Positions 33,831-46,054 of a stretch of DNA of 64,000 nucleotides are shown here, piece by piece. Location of the stretch: assembly GCA_023159155.1 (NCBI GenBank), contig JAJNNX010000071.1, forward strand, positions 1 through 64,000, in the 5' to 3' direction. Each line of letters begins with the position of its first letter. Position 1 is the first letter of the stretch. Made by a program: the position numbers and the translations under genes. The notes under the pieces are model-generated. The model was not told the DNA's origin and searched no databases. It saw nothing but the letters and a program-made list of their open reading frames with translations. The DNA comes from Ustulina deusta (Eukaryota; Ascomycota; Sordariomycetes; Xylariales; Xylariaceae).

Positions 33831-35312
33831 GTTCTATTGTTTTTTAAATTAGATAAACTATTAGAGCTGTTTTTGTTATGGCTTTTTTTTACTGGTTAAA
33901 CGTCCGAAACTTTAGGTTTTCGGTTGGGGCAGTCAATTAATATATACCTTTTTTTCTTATAAATAAAGCAAGTCTTATTATTTTAATAAGCTTTTTTTTT
34001 TTTTATAGTTAGCGCTTGTTTTAATTGTTTTAAAATAAATATTTTAAAACTTTTAAAGTTAGCTAAAAGTTAATAAACTAGTTTATTAAAAGTTTAATTA
34101 TTTAAGTTAAATTTTTATTTAGTTAAGCTAGCAGGTTTAGTTTATTAATAGTTTTTATAAGCTTGCTTAGTATTATATATTAATTTAATAATTTTATTAA
34201 TAAATAATTTATAAAAAATATTTAAATTTATAAAAGCTTTATATAAATTTTTTTTTAAGTTTATATAAAAATAGGTCTATAATTTATATTTTTATTATAA
34301 TTTAGCAAGTTAATATTTTTAAGCTAAACTATTAAATATAAAAATAAACTTATTAATATTTTTATTAGTTTTATATATATAAACTTAGAATATTTTATAA
34401 ATAATAATTATTTAGTTAGAGTTATAATAAACTATTAATAAAGCTTAGATTATTTTAGTAATATTACTAAATAATATTTTAATTAAATAAAAATATATTT
34501 TTATTAATTTTTTTATATATATTTTTTAATTAGCTTATAATATACTAAAATTAGCTATTTTTAGTTTAGAACGTAACAATATTTTTATTTAGCTTTTTTG
34601 CTAATTTATAAACTTAGTTATTAAATAAAGCTTTGTTTTTTATAAACTTACTAAGATTAGTTCTTTGTATTTTAGCTTTTTTAGTATAAGTAAGGTTTGG
34701 GGCACTAGAAAATAAGCTAATAAAATAAAAAACAAATAAAGCAATAAAACTAAAACGTTTAAAGTTAATATTTTTAAATATACTTTTTATTATTAAATTA
34801 TAGTTATTTTTTAAAAGTACTAAAATAAATATATTAAAAGATTAATATTTTATTTTTTTTATTTATTAAAAAAGTTCTACTAGAACTAATATAAAATTGC
34901 AAGCTTATATAGCTATAATATTTAATGCTATATTTTTAAATATATTATTTATTTTAAGTTGTTTTAGTTCTAGTTTAGATTTTGCTTTTTCAAGTTTTAA
35001 ATTTTTATTTTTTTTAGATTTTTTTTCAAGTATTAGTTTGCTTAAAATATTTATAAAAAAGCCTAGTGTTTAATTTTTTTTTTTTTTTATAAAAAAAAAA
35101 ATTTTAAAATTATCCGATAGTAAAAAGCTAGCTATACTTAAAAATTAAAATTATTCTAATTATTTAAGAACTAAAAATAAAATAAAAATATTTAAAATTA
35201 AGTTTTTTATAAATTGTTAGTTTTTAAGTAATATAAAAATTAAAAATTTTATTAAAATTATATTAAAGTTAGATTTATATTATAAAATATATAATTTTTT
35301 ATATTATATATA
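33831..35312 (-). pseudogene. A-6 gag remnant
   Basis: Minus-strand gag with a partly preserved knuckle (about 33930-33972; first Cys, the His-position change to Tyr, and the last Cys in ILIDCP visible). The start codon has decayed from ATG to ATA near 35310. Confidence 0.72.
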
Positions 35313-35402
35313 CAACTAAAAAAAAAAAGTTTATTTATGTTTTGTTAATTATAACAAAAAAAAATTTATATTTATTAAATATTTATTAATATATAATTAG
35401 TA

Positions 35403-35412
35403 AGCTTAGAGT
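35403..35412 (-). promoter_or_regulatory. A-6 primer-binding site
   Basis: Plus strand AGCTTAGAGT, two bases (AG) from the LTR at 35415. In the sense direction this is ACTCTAAGCT, identical to A-2 at 10247-10256 and un-RIPed. Confidence 0.7.
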
Positions 35413-35414
35413 AG

Positions 35415-35668
35415 TGTTACGATTAGTCACATAAAATTTTTATAGTTAGTTTATTAATACTATAAATAAAGACTTTAAGCTAAAAAAAAAAAAAGAAAAA
35501 AAAAGGTTAGAGTTTATAAAATAAGTAGATATAGATTCTATATATATAGCTGCACAGTTAGGTTGGTCTGTGCATAGACTTCCTATTTTATTGCTATATA
35601 GGTCTGGAGTCCTTGCGGGTCTTGCCAAGATTGTACCTAAAACTGTACAGACTATACTGACCGTTACA
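35415..35668 (-). repeat. A-6 5' LTR
   Basis: 254 bp. The end CCGTTACA is un-RIPed and lies next to ACTAG (35669-35673). Carries the same U3 insertion as 29577-29832. Short open frames across it on either strand are not genes. Confidence 0.88.
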
Positions 35669-38600
35669 ACTAGTATTAAAATAAAAACTTTAGTTTTATA
35701 TAATACTAGAGCTTATACTTTTTTAATAATTAAAAATAAAAATAGTTTGTTTAACTAAACTTTAAAAGTTTTATAATTACTAAAACAAAATAGTTAGCAA
35801 AATTTATAAATATTTAATATATATTATAAAAATTAATAGTTAATAATTTAAAAACTAAATATTTTAAATTACTAACCTTAGTTATAATATTATTATTAGT
35901 ATTAAATAATTAGTAAAACAAAATATTTTAATAAAAACCTAAAAATAATAGTTAATCTAGCCAAATAATTTATTTTTATTAGTTTAATTTTTACTAATAA
36001 TTATAATTAAACTTTTTAATTAAAAACAATAAAATATAGACCTAAAAATATAAAAAAATATTAATTAATATAATCAAGCATTAAAAAAATACTATTAAAT
36101 ATTAAAACAACTTTTTAAAAACAAAACAATTATCTTAAAGATAACCAAAACTAAAAAAATATAAAAAAGACTTAGGACTGCTAAACCTAAAACACAAAGG
36201 GTCCACATAATAACTTTTAAAAAAAAAAAACCAAACTACTATTAAAAAGATTATATAAAACTTTTAGAATTATTTCTACTAGAATAAGTAGAAATAACTA
36301 GCTAAAAAAACTCTGAAAAAGCTTATTATAATTAAGTTTATAATAACTAAAAATAACTATACTAAGCTATTTAAAAAAAACTTAAAAGTAATTAATACTT
36401 TACAAAAAGAATAAATTTAAATTAACTAAGTAGTACTATAAAAAACTTTTAATAATAAACCAATCTTATTTTAGAAAAAAAAAAACTTTAAATATATAAA
36501 ATTAATACAAAGCTTTTTGCCCCTTTAATTATTGCACCTAAAATAATTCTTTTTAAAAAAAAATCTAAAACTTTACTATTATTATAACCGGGATTTAATA
36601 TAGTACTAAAACTTAATAGTAAAAAATATATCTTTAGGCTTTATTAGTATTAAATATTTATATAGTTTATTTTATTTAAAAAAAAGTTTATAAATAAACT
36701 ACTAGCTATAAATTTTATTAAATAAAATATAAACCTAAATGCTACTTTTATTTTATTTATACTTTAACTTAAGTTAACTAAACATAAATTTATAATTAAT
36801 TATTAATAAAAAAACATATATTTAAAAAATTAAATTATATTAGCTTTAAATATTAGTAGTATGATATTTAATTATTATAATATTACTTGTTTTATAAACC
36901 TCAATATTATTAAAACTTTTTATTAATTATTATTAATTATAAAATTATATTATTTTTTTTTTTAAACTTACAAAAAAATATTTTAATAAAAGGTTTTATT
37001 ATTTGGTTTAAAAATAAAACCTGCCTAGTAGTAAGCCTTTATTAATATATAAATCTAAAAACTCCTTAACAAATTTGCAAATATTTATAGAAATAATATT
37101 TTGATCTATTCTAAAACTAAAAAATAGTACTAAACCTATTATAAAAAAATAATTTATTGCTTATATTAAGCTAAATATTAAAAAAATATTAAAAAGTTTT
37201 TTCTTAATATATTTATTATTAATTACTTAGAAATAGTTATAAAAGCTAAAGTAAAAATTAGAATTAATTTTGCAAAAATCTAAACGATCCTAAATTAGAA
37301 CTTTAATAATTTTAAAAGTACTAAGTTGATCCGGTTATTTTTTAGGCTCTATAATTACGTTCGTATGTTTACCTACCATACTAGTAAAATTACTGCTTTT
37401 TTAAATTAACTACTAAAAAAAAAAATTTATTTATAATAGGATTAAAACAAAAATAAGCTTTTAAATATATAAAACTACTAATATATAAAACACCTATTTT
37501 AGCTTTTTTTAGGCCTAGCCAACCAATATAAATAAAAATAAATATTTTATATAATATAATAAAAAAAATTATTTAGTAATAATAAAAAAATATAACCTAA
37601 AAACCTATAAAATATTTTTTTAAAACAATAATGCTAACTAAGCAAGCTTATTTGATTTAAGACTATAAATTTTTAGTAGTAATATAAACTTTAGAACACT
37701 ACTGCCCGGAGCTCTTTAGAACTAAATTCTTTATAATAATTAATTATTAAGCTTTATTATATTTTTTAAATAAATAGATTTTATTAATATAATAAATATA
37801 CTAGGCTAACTTTTTATTAAACTTTAATATTATTTTTTAATATTAACTAAAACAAAAAAAAATAATAGCTAATTTTTTATTAAAAAAAATAGCTAAACTT
37901 TTTATAATTAAAACTAAAAAAGCTAAAAAAAAAATAATAGTATTAGTTCTACTTAATAAAATACTAGATTTTATATTAACTATAGATCTTTTATTTAATA
38001 TTTTTTAAAAGGCTAACCTAGTAAACCTAATTAAATAAAAAAAATAGCTATAAAATCTAGAAAATAAAAACAAAAAGCTATATATACTTAAGGTTACGTA
38101 GAATAGGACTATTTTTTTTTTATAGCTTTAATTTAAAAAATTTATATGTTTTTAATTATTATATATTAAAGTTAACACAAAACAATCAAAATATTAGAAC
38201 AAAAATACTATTAGTTTTATTTAAACTATAATTATAAATAATATATATATAAATATTATAACTATAAAAAAAACAAAATATTACAAGATAAAACTTGTAG
38301 CTTTTTTTATTTATTATTTATATTAACTATAATATAGTAACATATAATAATAAATAACAAAAATATGCCACCTAACTAATAGGGTTATAACTATATATAT
38401 ATGTTTATAAACAAGTTTAGCTATTTAATTAGAACTTTATTTAGCAAAAAAATAAATATTGCAGAATTACTAGCTATACAATACTATAAAAGTTTATATA
38501 GATTTTTTAGTATATTAAATATATAGATATTACATAATATAGGTCTGTTTATTTCTAAATTTATAGCAATAATTAATAGTTTTATAAGTATTAAGCACTG

Positions 38601-39579
38601 CTTTAGCAGTACTTACTACTTTTAAACCTAAAAAATAATAAAATTTACTAATTAAAAACTAGATTAACAACTTTGTTTTTATATTAATAAATACTAAAAT
38701 AATTAAAATATTTATTTTTTTGTTTTAGATTTTGCATATAATTCCTTATAATATTTATTAATTAATATATTATTACTAAAAATAGTAATAAGAATTAAAA
38801 CACAAAACTTTTTAATAGTAAATATTAGCAAAACTATAGCAAATTTTAATACTAAGCAATAAATATTTAAACTAGTCCGCTAAACCTAGAACGTTTAAAA
38901 AATAATATATAATATAGCAACCCTTGTACAAAAATAACACAAGTTATAAACTAATAAAAAAAATGCCTGATAGATTTTAAAATAAAAAATAAAGTTTTTT
39001 TAAAAAAAAAAAAGCTTTATAACGCAAGTATTAACCACTAGATTAAACTTTTAATTAGTTAGACCTTTTAAAATCTTAAAGAAATAAAAATTTAGCGATG
39101 TTTTTAATTTGCCTAACTCTTACAAAATAAAAAACCTATTTTATGCTAACTAATTATAAAAAGTAAGTAATAATCCGTTATTTTAATAAATCTAGTTATT
39201 ACTTCTAGCTAAAAATATTAATAATAAAGCAGAATTTAAAATCAAACAAATCAAATAATTAAAAGTATAAAAAAAAAGCAAAAAACTATAATATTAGGTT
39301 ATTTAAAAAAGCTGCGATCCTAATAATATTTAATATATAACTTAGAATTTTAAAAACTAACTAATCAAGCTTAACTAATTCTATAAAACTTATAAAAAAG
39401 CTTTTAAACTTTCTATAAAATTATAAAAATAGATATATATAATAGCAACTAATAAATTTGCAAGCAATTATAAAAATAATAATAAGGCAATATAATATAA
39501 AAAAGCTATATAAACTTAATATTATTAATAACTTTAAATTAAAACTATGTTTAAACTTTTAGTTTTAAAAAAAAAGTAG
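35669..39579 (+). pseudogene. A-5 pol remnant
   Basis: Continues A-5 from the protease (Asn-Thr-Arg-Ala for DTGA at about 35703). RT active site Tyr-Arg-Asn-Asn at 37086-37097, RNase H end about 37850, integrase core with catalytic region about 38340-38660, chromodomain about 39225-39390, purine-rich tract just before 39580. Heavily RIPed. Confidence 0.8.
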
Positions 39580-39812
39580 TATAACAGTTAGTATAGTTTT
39601 AGCAAGACTTATAAGAACTCTAGACTTATATAGTAATAAAATAAAAAGTTTACGTACGGACTAACTTATAATACTATAGCTATATATATAAAGTCTATAT
39701 CTACCCACTTTATAAACTTTAACTTTTTCTTTTTTTTTCTTTTTTAGCTTAGAGTTTTTATTTATAGTATTAATAAACTAGCTATAAAAGCTTTAATTGA
39801 CTGATTATAACA
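39580..39812 (+). repeat. A-5 3' LTR
   Basis: 233 bp ending TTGACTGATTATAACA, followed by ATTAA (39813-39817) and the rest of the A-4 LTR in reverse orientation. Confidence 0.9.
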
Positions 39813-40001
39813 ATTAATACTATAAACAAAGACTTTAAACTAAAGAAAAAAAAAAAAAAAAGAATTTATAAGGTAAGTAAATATAAACTCTATATATATA
39901 GCTATAAAATTATAAATTAGTCTATATATAGACTTCTTATTTTATTGCTATATAGGTCTAAAATCTTTACAGGTCTTACTAAGACTATATTAACTATTAC
40001 A
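39813..40001 (-). repeat. A-4 3' LTR, second piece
   Basis: Continues the LTR interrupted at 19602, from ATTAATAC to the end ACTATTACA at 40001. With the first piece it gives an LTR of about 227 bp. Confidence 0.85.
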
Positions 40002-43000
40002 CTACTTATTTCTTAAACTAAAGATTTAAACATAATTTTAACTCAAAGTTACTAATAATATTAAATTTATATAGTTTTTCTATATTATATTACTTTATTA
40101 TTATTTTTATAATTGCTTATAAATTTATTAATTATTATTATATATATTTATTTTTATAATCTTATAAATAGTCTAAGGACTTTTTTATAAATTTTATAAA
40201 ATTAATTAAGCTTAATTAGCATATTTTTAAAATTTTAAACTATATACTAAATATTATTAAGATTATAGCTTTTTATTTTTTTTATATATTTTTAATTGTT
40301 TGATTTGCTTAATTTCAAATTCTGCTTTGCTATTAATATTTTTGACTAAAAGCAATAATTAAATTTATTAAAATAAAAAATTATTGCTTATTTTTTATAA
40401 TTAGTTAATATAAAATAAGTTTTTTATTTTATAAAAGTCGGGCAAATCAGAAATATAGCTAAATCTTTATTTTTTTTAGATTTTAAAAAGTCCAACCAAT
40501 TAAAAGTCCAATCTAATAGTTAATATTTGTATTATAAAACTTTTCTTTTTTAAAAAGACTTTATTCTTTATTTTAAAATCTATTAAATATTTTTTCTTAT
40601 TAGCTTATAGTTTATATTATTTCTATATAAGGGTTGTTATATTATATATTATTTTTTAAACATTTTAGGTTTAATAAACTAGGTTAAGCGCTTATTGCTT
40701 AATATTAAAATCTATAACAGTTTTACTAATATTTACTATTAAAAAGTTTTATGCTTTTATTTTTATTACTACTTTTAGTAATAATATATTAATTAATAAA
40801 TACTACAAAAATTATATATAATATTTAAAACAAAAAAATAAATACTTTACTTATTTTAATATTTATTAATAAAAACAGAGTTATTAGTCTAATTTTTAAT
40901 TAGTTAATTTTATTACTTTTTAGGTTTAAAAGTAGTAAATACTACTAAAGTTGTTGTAATAATAGTGTTAACTGCGCACGAGGCTACTGCCGACTGCGTA
41001 CAAGACTATTCGTACAACACTAGCAATTGGCTGATTGGTCCAATTGCGTAGGCGGTGTATATATGCAGAATTCTCTTACTATATAAGAATCCTCCGTACG
41101 AAGGTCTTACCTTTGTACGGATAGTTAGAGAGATAGATCGATATATATAGTTATTTATCTCACCCCTTTGTTACATACAATATCGTACCCCCTGGCCACC
41201 CAACAAAAATAGTACTTAATACTTATAAAACTATTAATTATTACTATAAATTTAAAAATAAATAGTTCTATATTATTTAATATTTATATATCTAGTATAC
41301 TAAAAAATCTATATAAACTCCTATAGTATTATATAGCTAATAATTTTGTAATATTTAGTTTTTTGCTAAGTAAAGTTATAATTAAACAGCTAAACTTATT
41401 TATAAACACTTATATATAGTTATAACCCTATTAGTTAAATAGCATGTTTTTACTATCTATTATTATATATTGCTATATTATAGCTAATATAAGCAATAAA
41501 TAAAAAAAGCTAAAAGTTTTATCTTATAATATTTTGTTTTTTTTGTAATTATAACAATTATATATATATTATGTATAATTATATTTTAAATAAAACTAAT
41601 AATATTCTTATTTTAATATTTTAATTATTTTTTATTAACTTTAATATATAATAATTAGGGGCATATAAGCTTTTTAAATTAAAGCTATATAAAAAAAAAT
41701 AATCTTATTTAAAATAACCTTAAGTATGTATAATTTTTTGTTTTTTTTTTTTTGGATTTTATAGCTAGTTTTTTTATTTAATTAAGTTTACTAGGTTAGC
41801 TTTTTAGAAAATATTAAATAAAAAATCTATAGTTAATATAAAACTTAATATTTTATTAAACAGAACTAATACTATTATTTGTTTTTTAGTTTTTTTAGTT
41901 TTAATTATAAAAAGCTTAGTTATTTTTTTTAATAAAATATTAGCTATTATATTTCTTTGTTCTAATTAATATTAAAAAATAATATTAAAATATAATAAAA
42001 AGTTAGCCTAATATATTTATTATATTAATAAAATCTATTTATTTAAAAAATATAATAAAGCTTAATAATTAATTATTATAAAAAACTTAGTTTTAAAGAG
42101 CTCTAAGTAGTAATATTCTAAAATTTATATTATTACTAAAAGTTTATAGTTTTAAATTAAGTAAGCTTGCTTAGTTAGTATTATTATTTTAAAAAAATAC
42201 TTTATAAGTTTTTAGGTTATATTTTCTTATTATTACTAGATAACTTTTTTTATTATATTATATAAAGTATTTGTTTTTATTTGTATTAGTTAGCCGGACT
42301 TAAAAAAGGCTAAAACAAATACTTTATATATTAGTAGTTTTATATATTTAAAAGCTTATTTTTATTTTAGTCCTATCATAAATAGCTTATTTTTTTTAAA
42401 TAATTAATTAAAAAAAAATAATAATTTTATTAGTATAGTAAATAAATATATAAATATAATTATGAAGCTTAAAAAATAACTAAATTAATTTAGTATTTTT
42501 AAGATTATTAAAATCCTAATTTAAAATTGCTTAGATTTTTATAGGATTAATTTTGATTTTTATTTTAGTTTTTATAATTATTTCTAAATAATTAATAATA
42601 AGTATATTAAAATAAAACTTTTTAATATTTTTTTAATATCTGGTTTAATATAAGTAATAAATTATTTTTTTATAATAAGTCTAGTACTATTTTTTAGTTT
42701 TAAAATAGATTAAAATATTGTTTATATAAATATTTACAAACTTGTTTAAGAATTTTTAAATTTACGTATTAATAAAGCCTTACTACTAAGCAGGTCTTAC
42801 TTTTAAACTAAATAATAAAACCTTTTATTAAAAAAAAATTTGCAAGTTTAAAAATAAAATAAAATAAAATAATATAATTCTATAATTAATAATAATTAAT
42901 AAAAAGTTTTAATAATATCTAGTTTTATAAAATAAATAATATTGTAATAATTAAATATATATTTTTTTATTAGTAATTAATTTTAAATTTATATTTAATT

Positions 43001-44240
43001 AACCTAAGTTTAAATATAAATAAAATAAAAATAGTATTTAAGTTTATATTTTGTTTAATAAAATCTATAATTAGCAATTTATTTATAAATTTTTTTTTAA
43101 ATAAAATAAACTATATAAGTATTTAATATTAATAGGGCCTAAAAGTATATTTTTTATTATTAAGTTCTAGTACTATATTAAATCCTAGTTGTAATAGTAG
43201 TAAAGTTTTAAACTTTTTCTTTAAAAAAAATCCTTTTAAATATAATACCTAAAAAAGCAAAAAGCTTTGTACTAACTTAATATATTTAAAGTTTTTTCGT
43301 TTTAAAAATAGGATTAGTTTATTATGAAAAGTTTTTTATAATACTACTTAATTAATGTAAATTTATTTTTTTTATAAAATATTGATTACTTTTAAACCTT
43401 TTTCAAATAACTTAGTATAATTATTTTTACTTATTATAAACTTAATTGTAATAAGCTCTTTTAGAGTCCTTTTAGCTAATTACTTTTATTTATCTTAATA
43501 GGAGTAATTTTAAAAGTCTTACATAATTCTTTTAATAGCAGCTTGGTTTTTTTTTTCTTTAGGAATTATTATATAGACCTTTTTTGTCTTAGGTTTGAAA
43601 GTTCTAAATTTTCTTTTTGTTTTTTTAGTTTTAGTTATTTTTAAAATAATTGTTTTATTTCCAAAAAATTGTTTTAATATTTAGTAATATTTTTTAATGC
43701 TTAATTGTATTAATTAGTATTTTTTTATATTTCTAGGTCTATATTTTATTATTTATAGCTAAAAAGCTTAATTGTAATTATTAGTAAAAATTAAGCTTAT
43801 AAAAATAGATTATTTAGCTAGATTAACTATTATTTTTAGATTTTTATTAAAATATTTTGTTTTATTAACTATTTAATACTAATAATAATATTATGACTAA
43901 AATTAGGAACCTAAAATATTTAATTGTTAAATTATTAATTATTAATTTTTATAATATATATTAAATATTTATAAACTTTGCTAACTATTTTACTTTAGTA
44001 GTTATAAAGCTTTTAAAGTTTAGCTAAACAAACTATTTTTATTTTTAATTATTGTTTAACTTATTATATAAACTTATAGCTAATTATTAAAAAAGTATAA
44101 GTTCTAGTATTATATAAAACTAAAGTTTTTATTTTAATGTTATTGATTTATAATTAAATAAGTATTTTAAAAATAATTAATTTATTTTAGTTATATATTT
44201 TAGCTAAAATAAATAAAAAAACTAATAAAAAAACTTCTAT
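40002..44240 (-). pseudogene. A-4 pol remnant
   Basis: Minus-strand pol: chromodomain about 40190-40340, integrase about 40360-41900 (split by the solo LTR at 40952-41205), RNase H, RT active site Tyr-Ile-Asn-Asn at 42717-42728, protease near 44140. All heavily RIPed. Confidence 0.75.
40952..41205. mobile_element. Un-RIPed Copia-like solo LTR, youngest insertion in the window
   Basis: 254 bp with normal base composition, starting TGTTG and ending CAACA (the 5-bp terminal inverted repeat typical of Copia-type LTRs), flanked by AAAGT (40947-40951) and AAAAT (41206-41210). Other A copies read AAAGC at this site, so both flanks fit one duplicated pentamer after RIP. It holds TATA-like ATATATGC and CTATATAAG stretches, then a near-perfect hairpin (41094-41105 with 41109-41120, 11 of 12 pairs). 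No internal domain is present, so it is a solo LTR or a very small non-autonomous element. Orientation cannot be fixed. Family assignment rests on the termini only. Confidence 0.8.
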
Positions 44241-45721
44241 TAGTCCTACTTATTTTTTAAGTTAGATAAACTACTAGAGCTGTTTTTATTATAGATTTTC
44301 TTTGCTAATTAAATACTTAAAACTTTAAGCTTTTAATTAAAACAGTTAATTAATAAATATTTTTTTTATTATAAATAAAGCAGGTTTTATTATTTTAATA
44401 AGCTTTTTTTTTTTATAGTTAGCGCTTGTTTTAATTATTTTAAAGTAAATATTTGAGAGTTTTTAGGATTAGCTAAAGATTAGTAAGCAAGTTTGCTAAA
44501 AATTTGGTCATTTAAGTTAGATTTTTGCTTAGTTAAACTAATAAGTTTAATTTATTAATACTTTTTATTAGCTTGTTTAGTATTATATATTAATTTAATA
44601 ATTTTATTAATAAATAATTTATAAAAAATATTTAAATTTATAAAAACTTTATATAAATTTTTTTTTAAATTTATATAAAAATAGTCCTTTAATTTATATT
44701 TTTATTATAATTTAGCAAATTAATACTTTTAAACTAAACTATTAAATATAAAAATAAACTTATTAATATTTTTACTAATTTTATATATATAAACTTAGAA
44801 TATTTTATAAATAATAATTGCTTAATTAAAGTTATAATAAATCATTTATAAGGCTTAGATTATTTTAGTAATATTACTAAATAGTTTTTTAGTTAAATAA
44901 AAATATCTTTTTATTAATTTTTTAGTATATCTTTCTAACTAGCTTATAATATATTAAAATTAGTTATTTTTAGTTCGGAACATAATAATATTTTTATTTA
45001 GCTTTCCTACTAGTTTATAAACCTAATTATTAAATAGGGCTTTATTTCCTACAAACTTACTAGGATTAGTTCTTTATATTTTAGATTTTTTAGTATAAAT
45101 AGGGTTTAAAGCACTAAAAAATAAACTAATAAAATAAAAAGCAAATAAAGTAGCAAAACTAGAAAGTTTAAAATTAATCTTTTTAAATATGTTTTTTACT
45201 ATTAAATTATAGTTGTTTTTTAAAAGTGCTAAAATAGATATATTAAAAGATTAGTGCTTTATATTTTTTATTTATTAAAAAAGTTCTACTAAAACTAATA
45301 TAAAGTTGTAAGCTTATATAGCTATAATATTTATTAATATACTTCTAAGTATATTATTTATTCTAAGTTATTTTAGTTCTAGTTTAAATTTTGCTTTTTT
45401 AAATTTTAACTTTTTGTTTTTTTTGGATGTTCTTTTAAATATTAGTTTGTTTAAAACGTTTATAAAAAAATTTAGTACTTAATCTTTTTTTTTTTTTATA
45501 AAACAAAAGATTTTAAAATTATCCAATAATAAAAAGCTAGCTATACTTAAAAATTAAAGTTGTTTTAATTATTTAAAAACTAGAAATAAAATAAAAATAT
45601 TTAAAGTTAGATTTTTTATAAGTTATTAGTTTTTAAGTAATATAAAAATTAAAAGTTTTATTAAAATTATATTAAAATTAAGTTTGTATTATAATATATA
45701 TAATTTTTTATATTAGGTATA
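44241..45721 (-). pseudogene. A-4 gag remnant
   Basis: Minus-strand gag from the degraded knuckle (about 44350-44390) to the lost start codon near 45720. A better preserved G-containing patch lies near 44450-44510. No open frame. Confidence 0.7.
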
Positions 45722-45824
45722 TAACTAAAAAAAAAAGTTTATTTATGTTTTACTAACTATAATAAAATAAAAAATATATATTTATTAAATATTTATTAAT
45801 AAATAATTAGTAAGCTTAAAATAG

Positions 45825-46049
45825 TATTATAATTAGTTAAGTAAAGCTTTTATAATTAGTTTATTAATACTATAAATAAAGACTTTAAATTAAAAAAAAA
45901 AAAAAATCAGAGTTTATAATGTAGGTAAATATAGACTCTATATATATAGCTGCAGAGTTATAAGTTGGTCCGTGCGTAAACTTCCTATTTTATTGCTATA
46001 TAGGTCTAAAATCCTTATAGGTCTTGCTAAGGCTTTACTAACTATTATA
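45825..46049 (-). repeat. A-4 5' LTR
   Basis: 225 bp, reverse orientation, next to GGATT (46050-46054). The primer-binding site just to its left (45813-45822) is AGCTTAAAAT on plus, a RIPed AGCTTAGAGT. Confidence 0.85.
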
Positions 46050-46054
46050 GGATT

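Larger units (their letters stand above)
29577..35668 (-). mobile_element. A-6: complete chromovirus inside A-5 protease
   Basis: 6092 bp on the minus strand, LTRs 29577-29832 and 35415-35668, target duplication AATAG / ACTAG. Both LTRs share an extra CTAAAACTGTACAGA-type insertion near the U3 end, which proves they are a pair and marks a sub-family. Chromodomain about 30020-30190, RT active site Tyr-Ile-Asn-Asn at 32284-32295, knuckle about 33930-33972, gag start near 35310. Confidence 0.9.
19603..39812 (+). mobile_element. A-5: chromovirus, host of C-1 and A-6
   Basis: Plus-strand A element inserted in the 3' LTR of A-4, with ATTAA on both sides (19598-19602, 39813-39817). LTRs 19603-19838 and 39580-39812. 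Its body is in three pieces: 19839-21418 (gag), 29467-29576 (end of gag and start of protease) and 35669-39579 (protease to chromodomain). They are separated by C-1 and A-6, which lie only about 110 bp apart in host sequence. Confidence 0.9.
19560..46049 (-). mobile_element. A-4: chromovirus, host of A-5 and of the Copia-like solo LTR
   Basis: Minus-strand A element flanked by GGATT (19555-19559, 46050-46054). Its 3' LTR is split by A-5 (19603-39812, duplication ATTAA). The remaining parts are 19560-19602 and 39813-46049, together a near complete element of about 6.2 kb after removing the solo LTR. 5' LTR 45825-46049. Heavily RIPed. Confidence 0.87.

Noticed and set aside
35446..35758. Two short frames across the A-6 5' LTR (35446-35628 minus, 35570-35758 plus)
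   Set aside because: They cross LTR and element borders and are not conserved in other LTR copies.
39800..39830. A head-to-head LTR pair as a palindromic insertion
   Set aside because: The ATTAA duplication shows it is simply A-5 inserted in the LTR of A-4.
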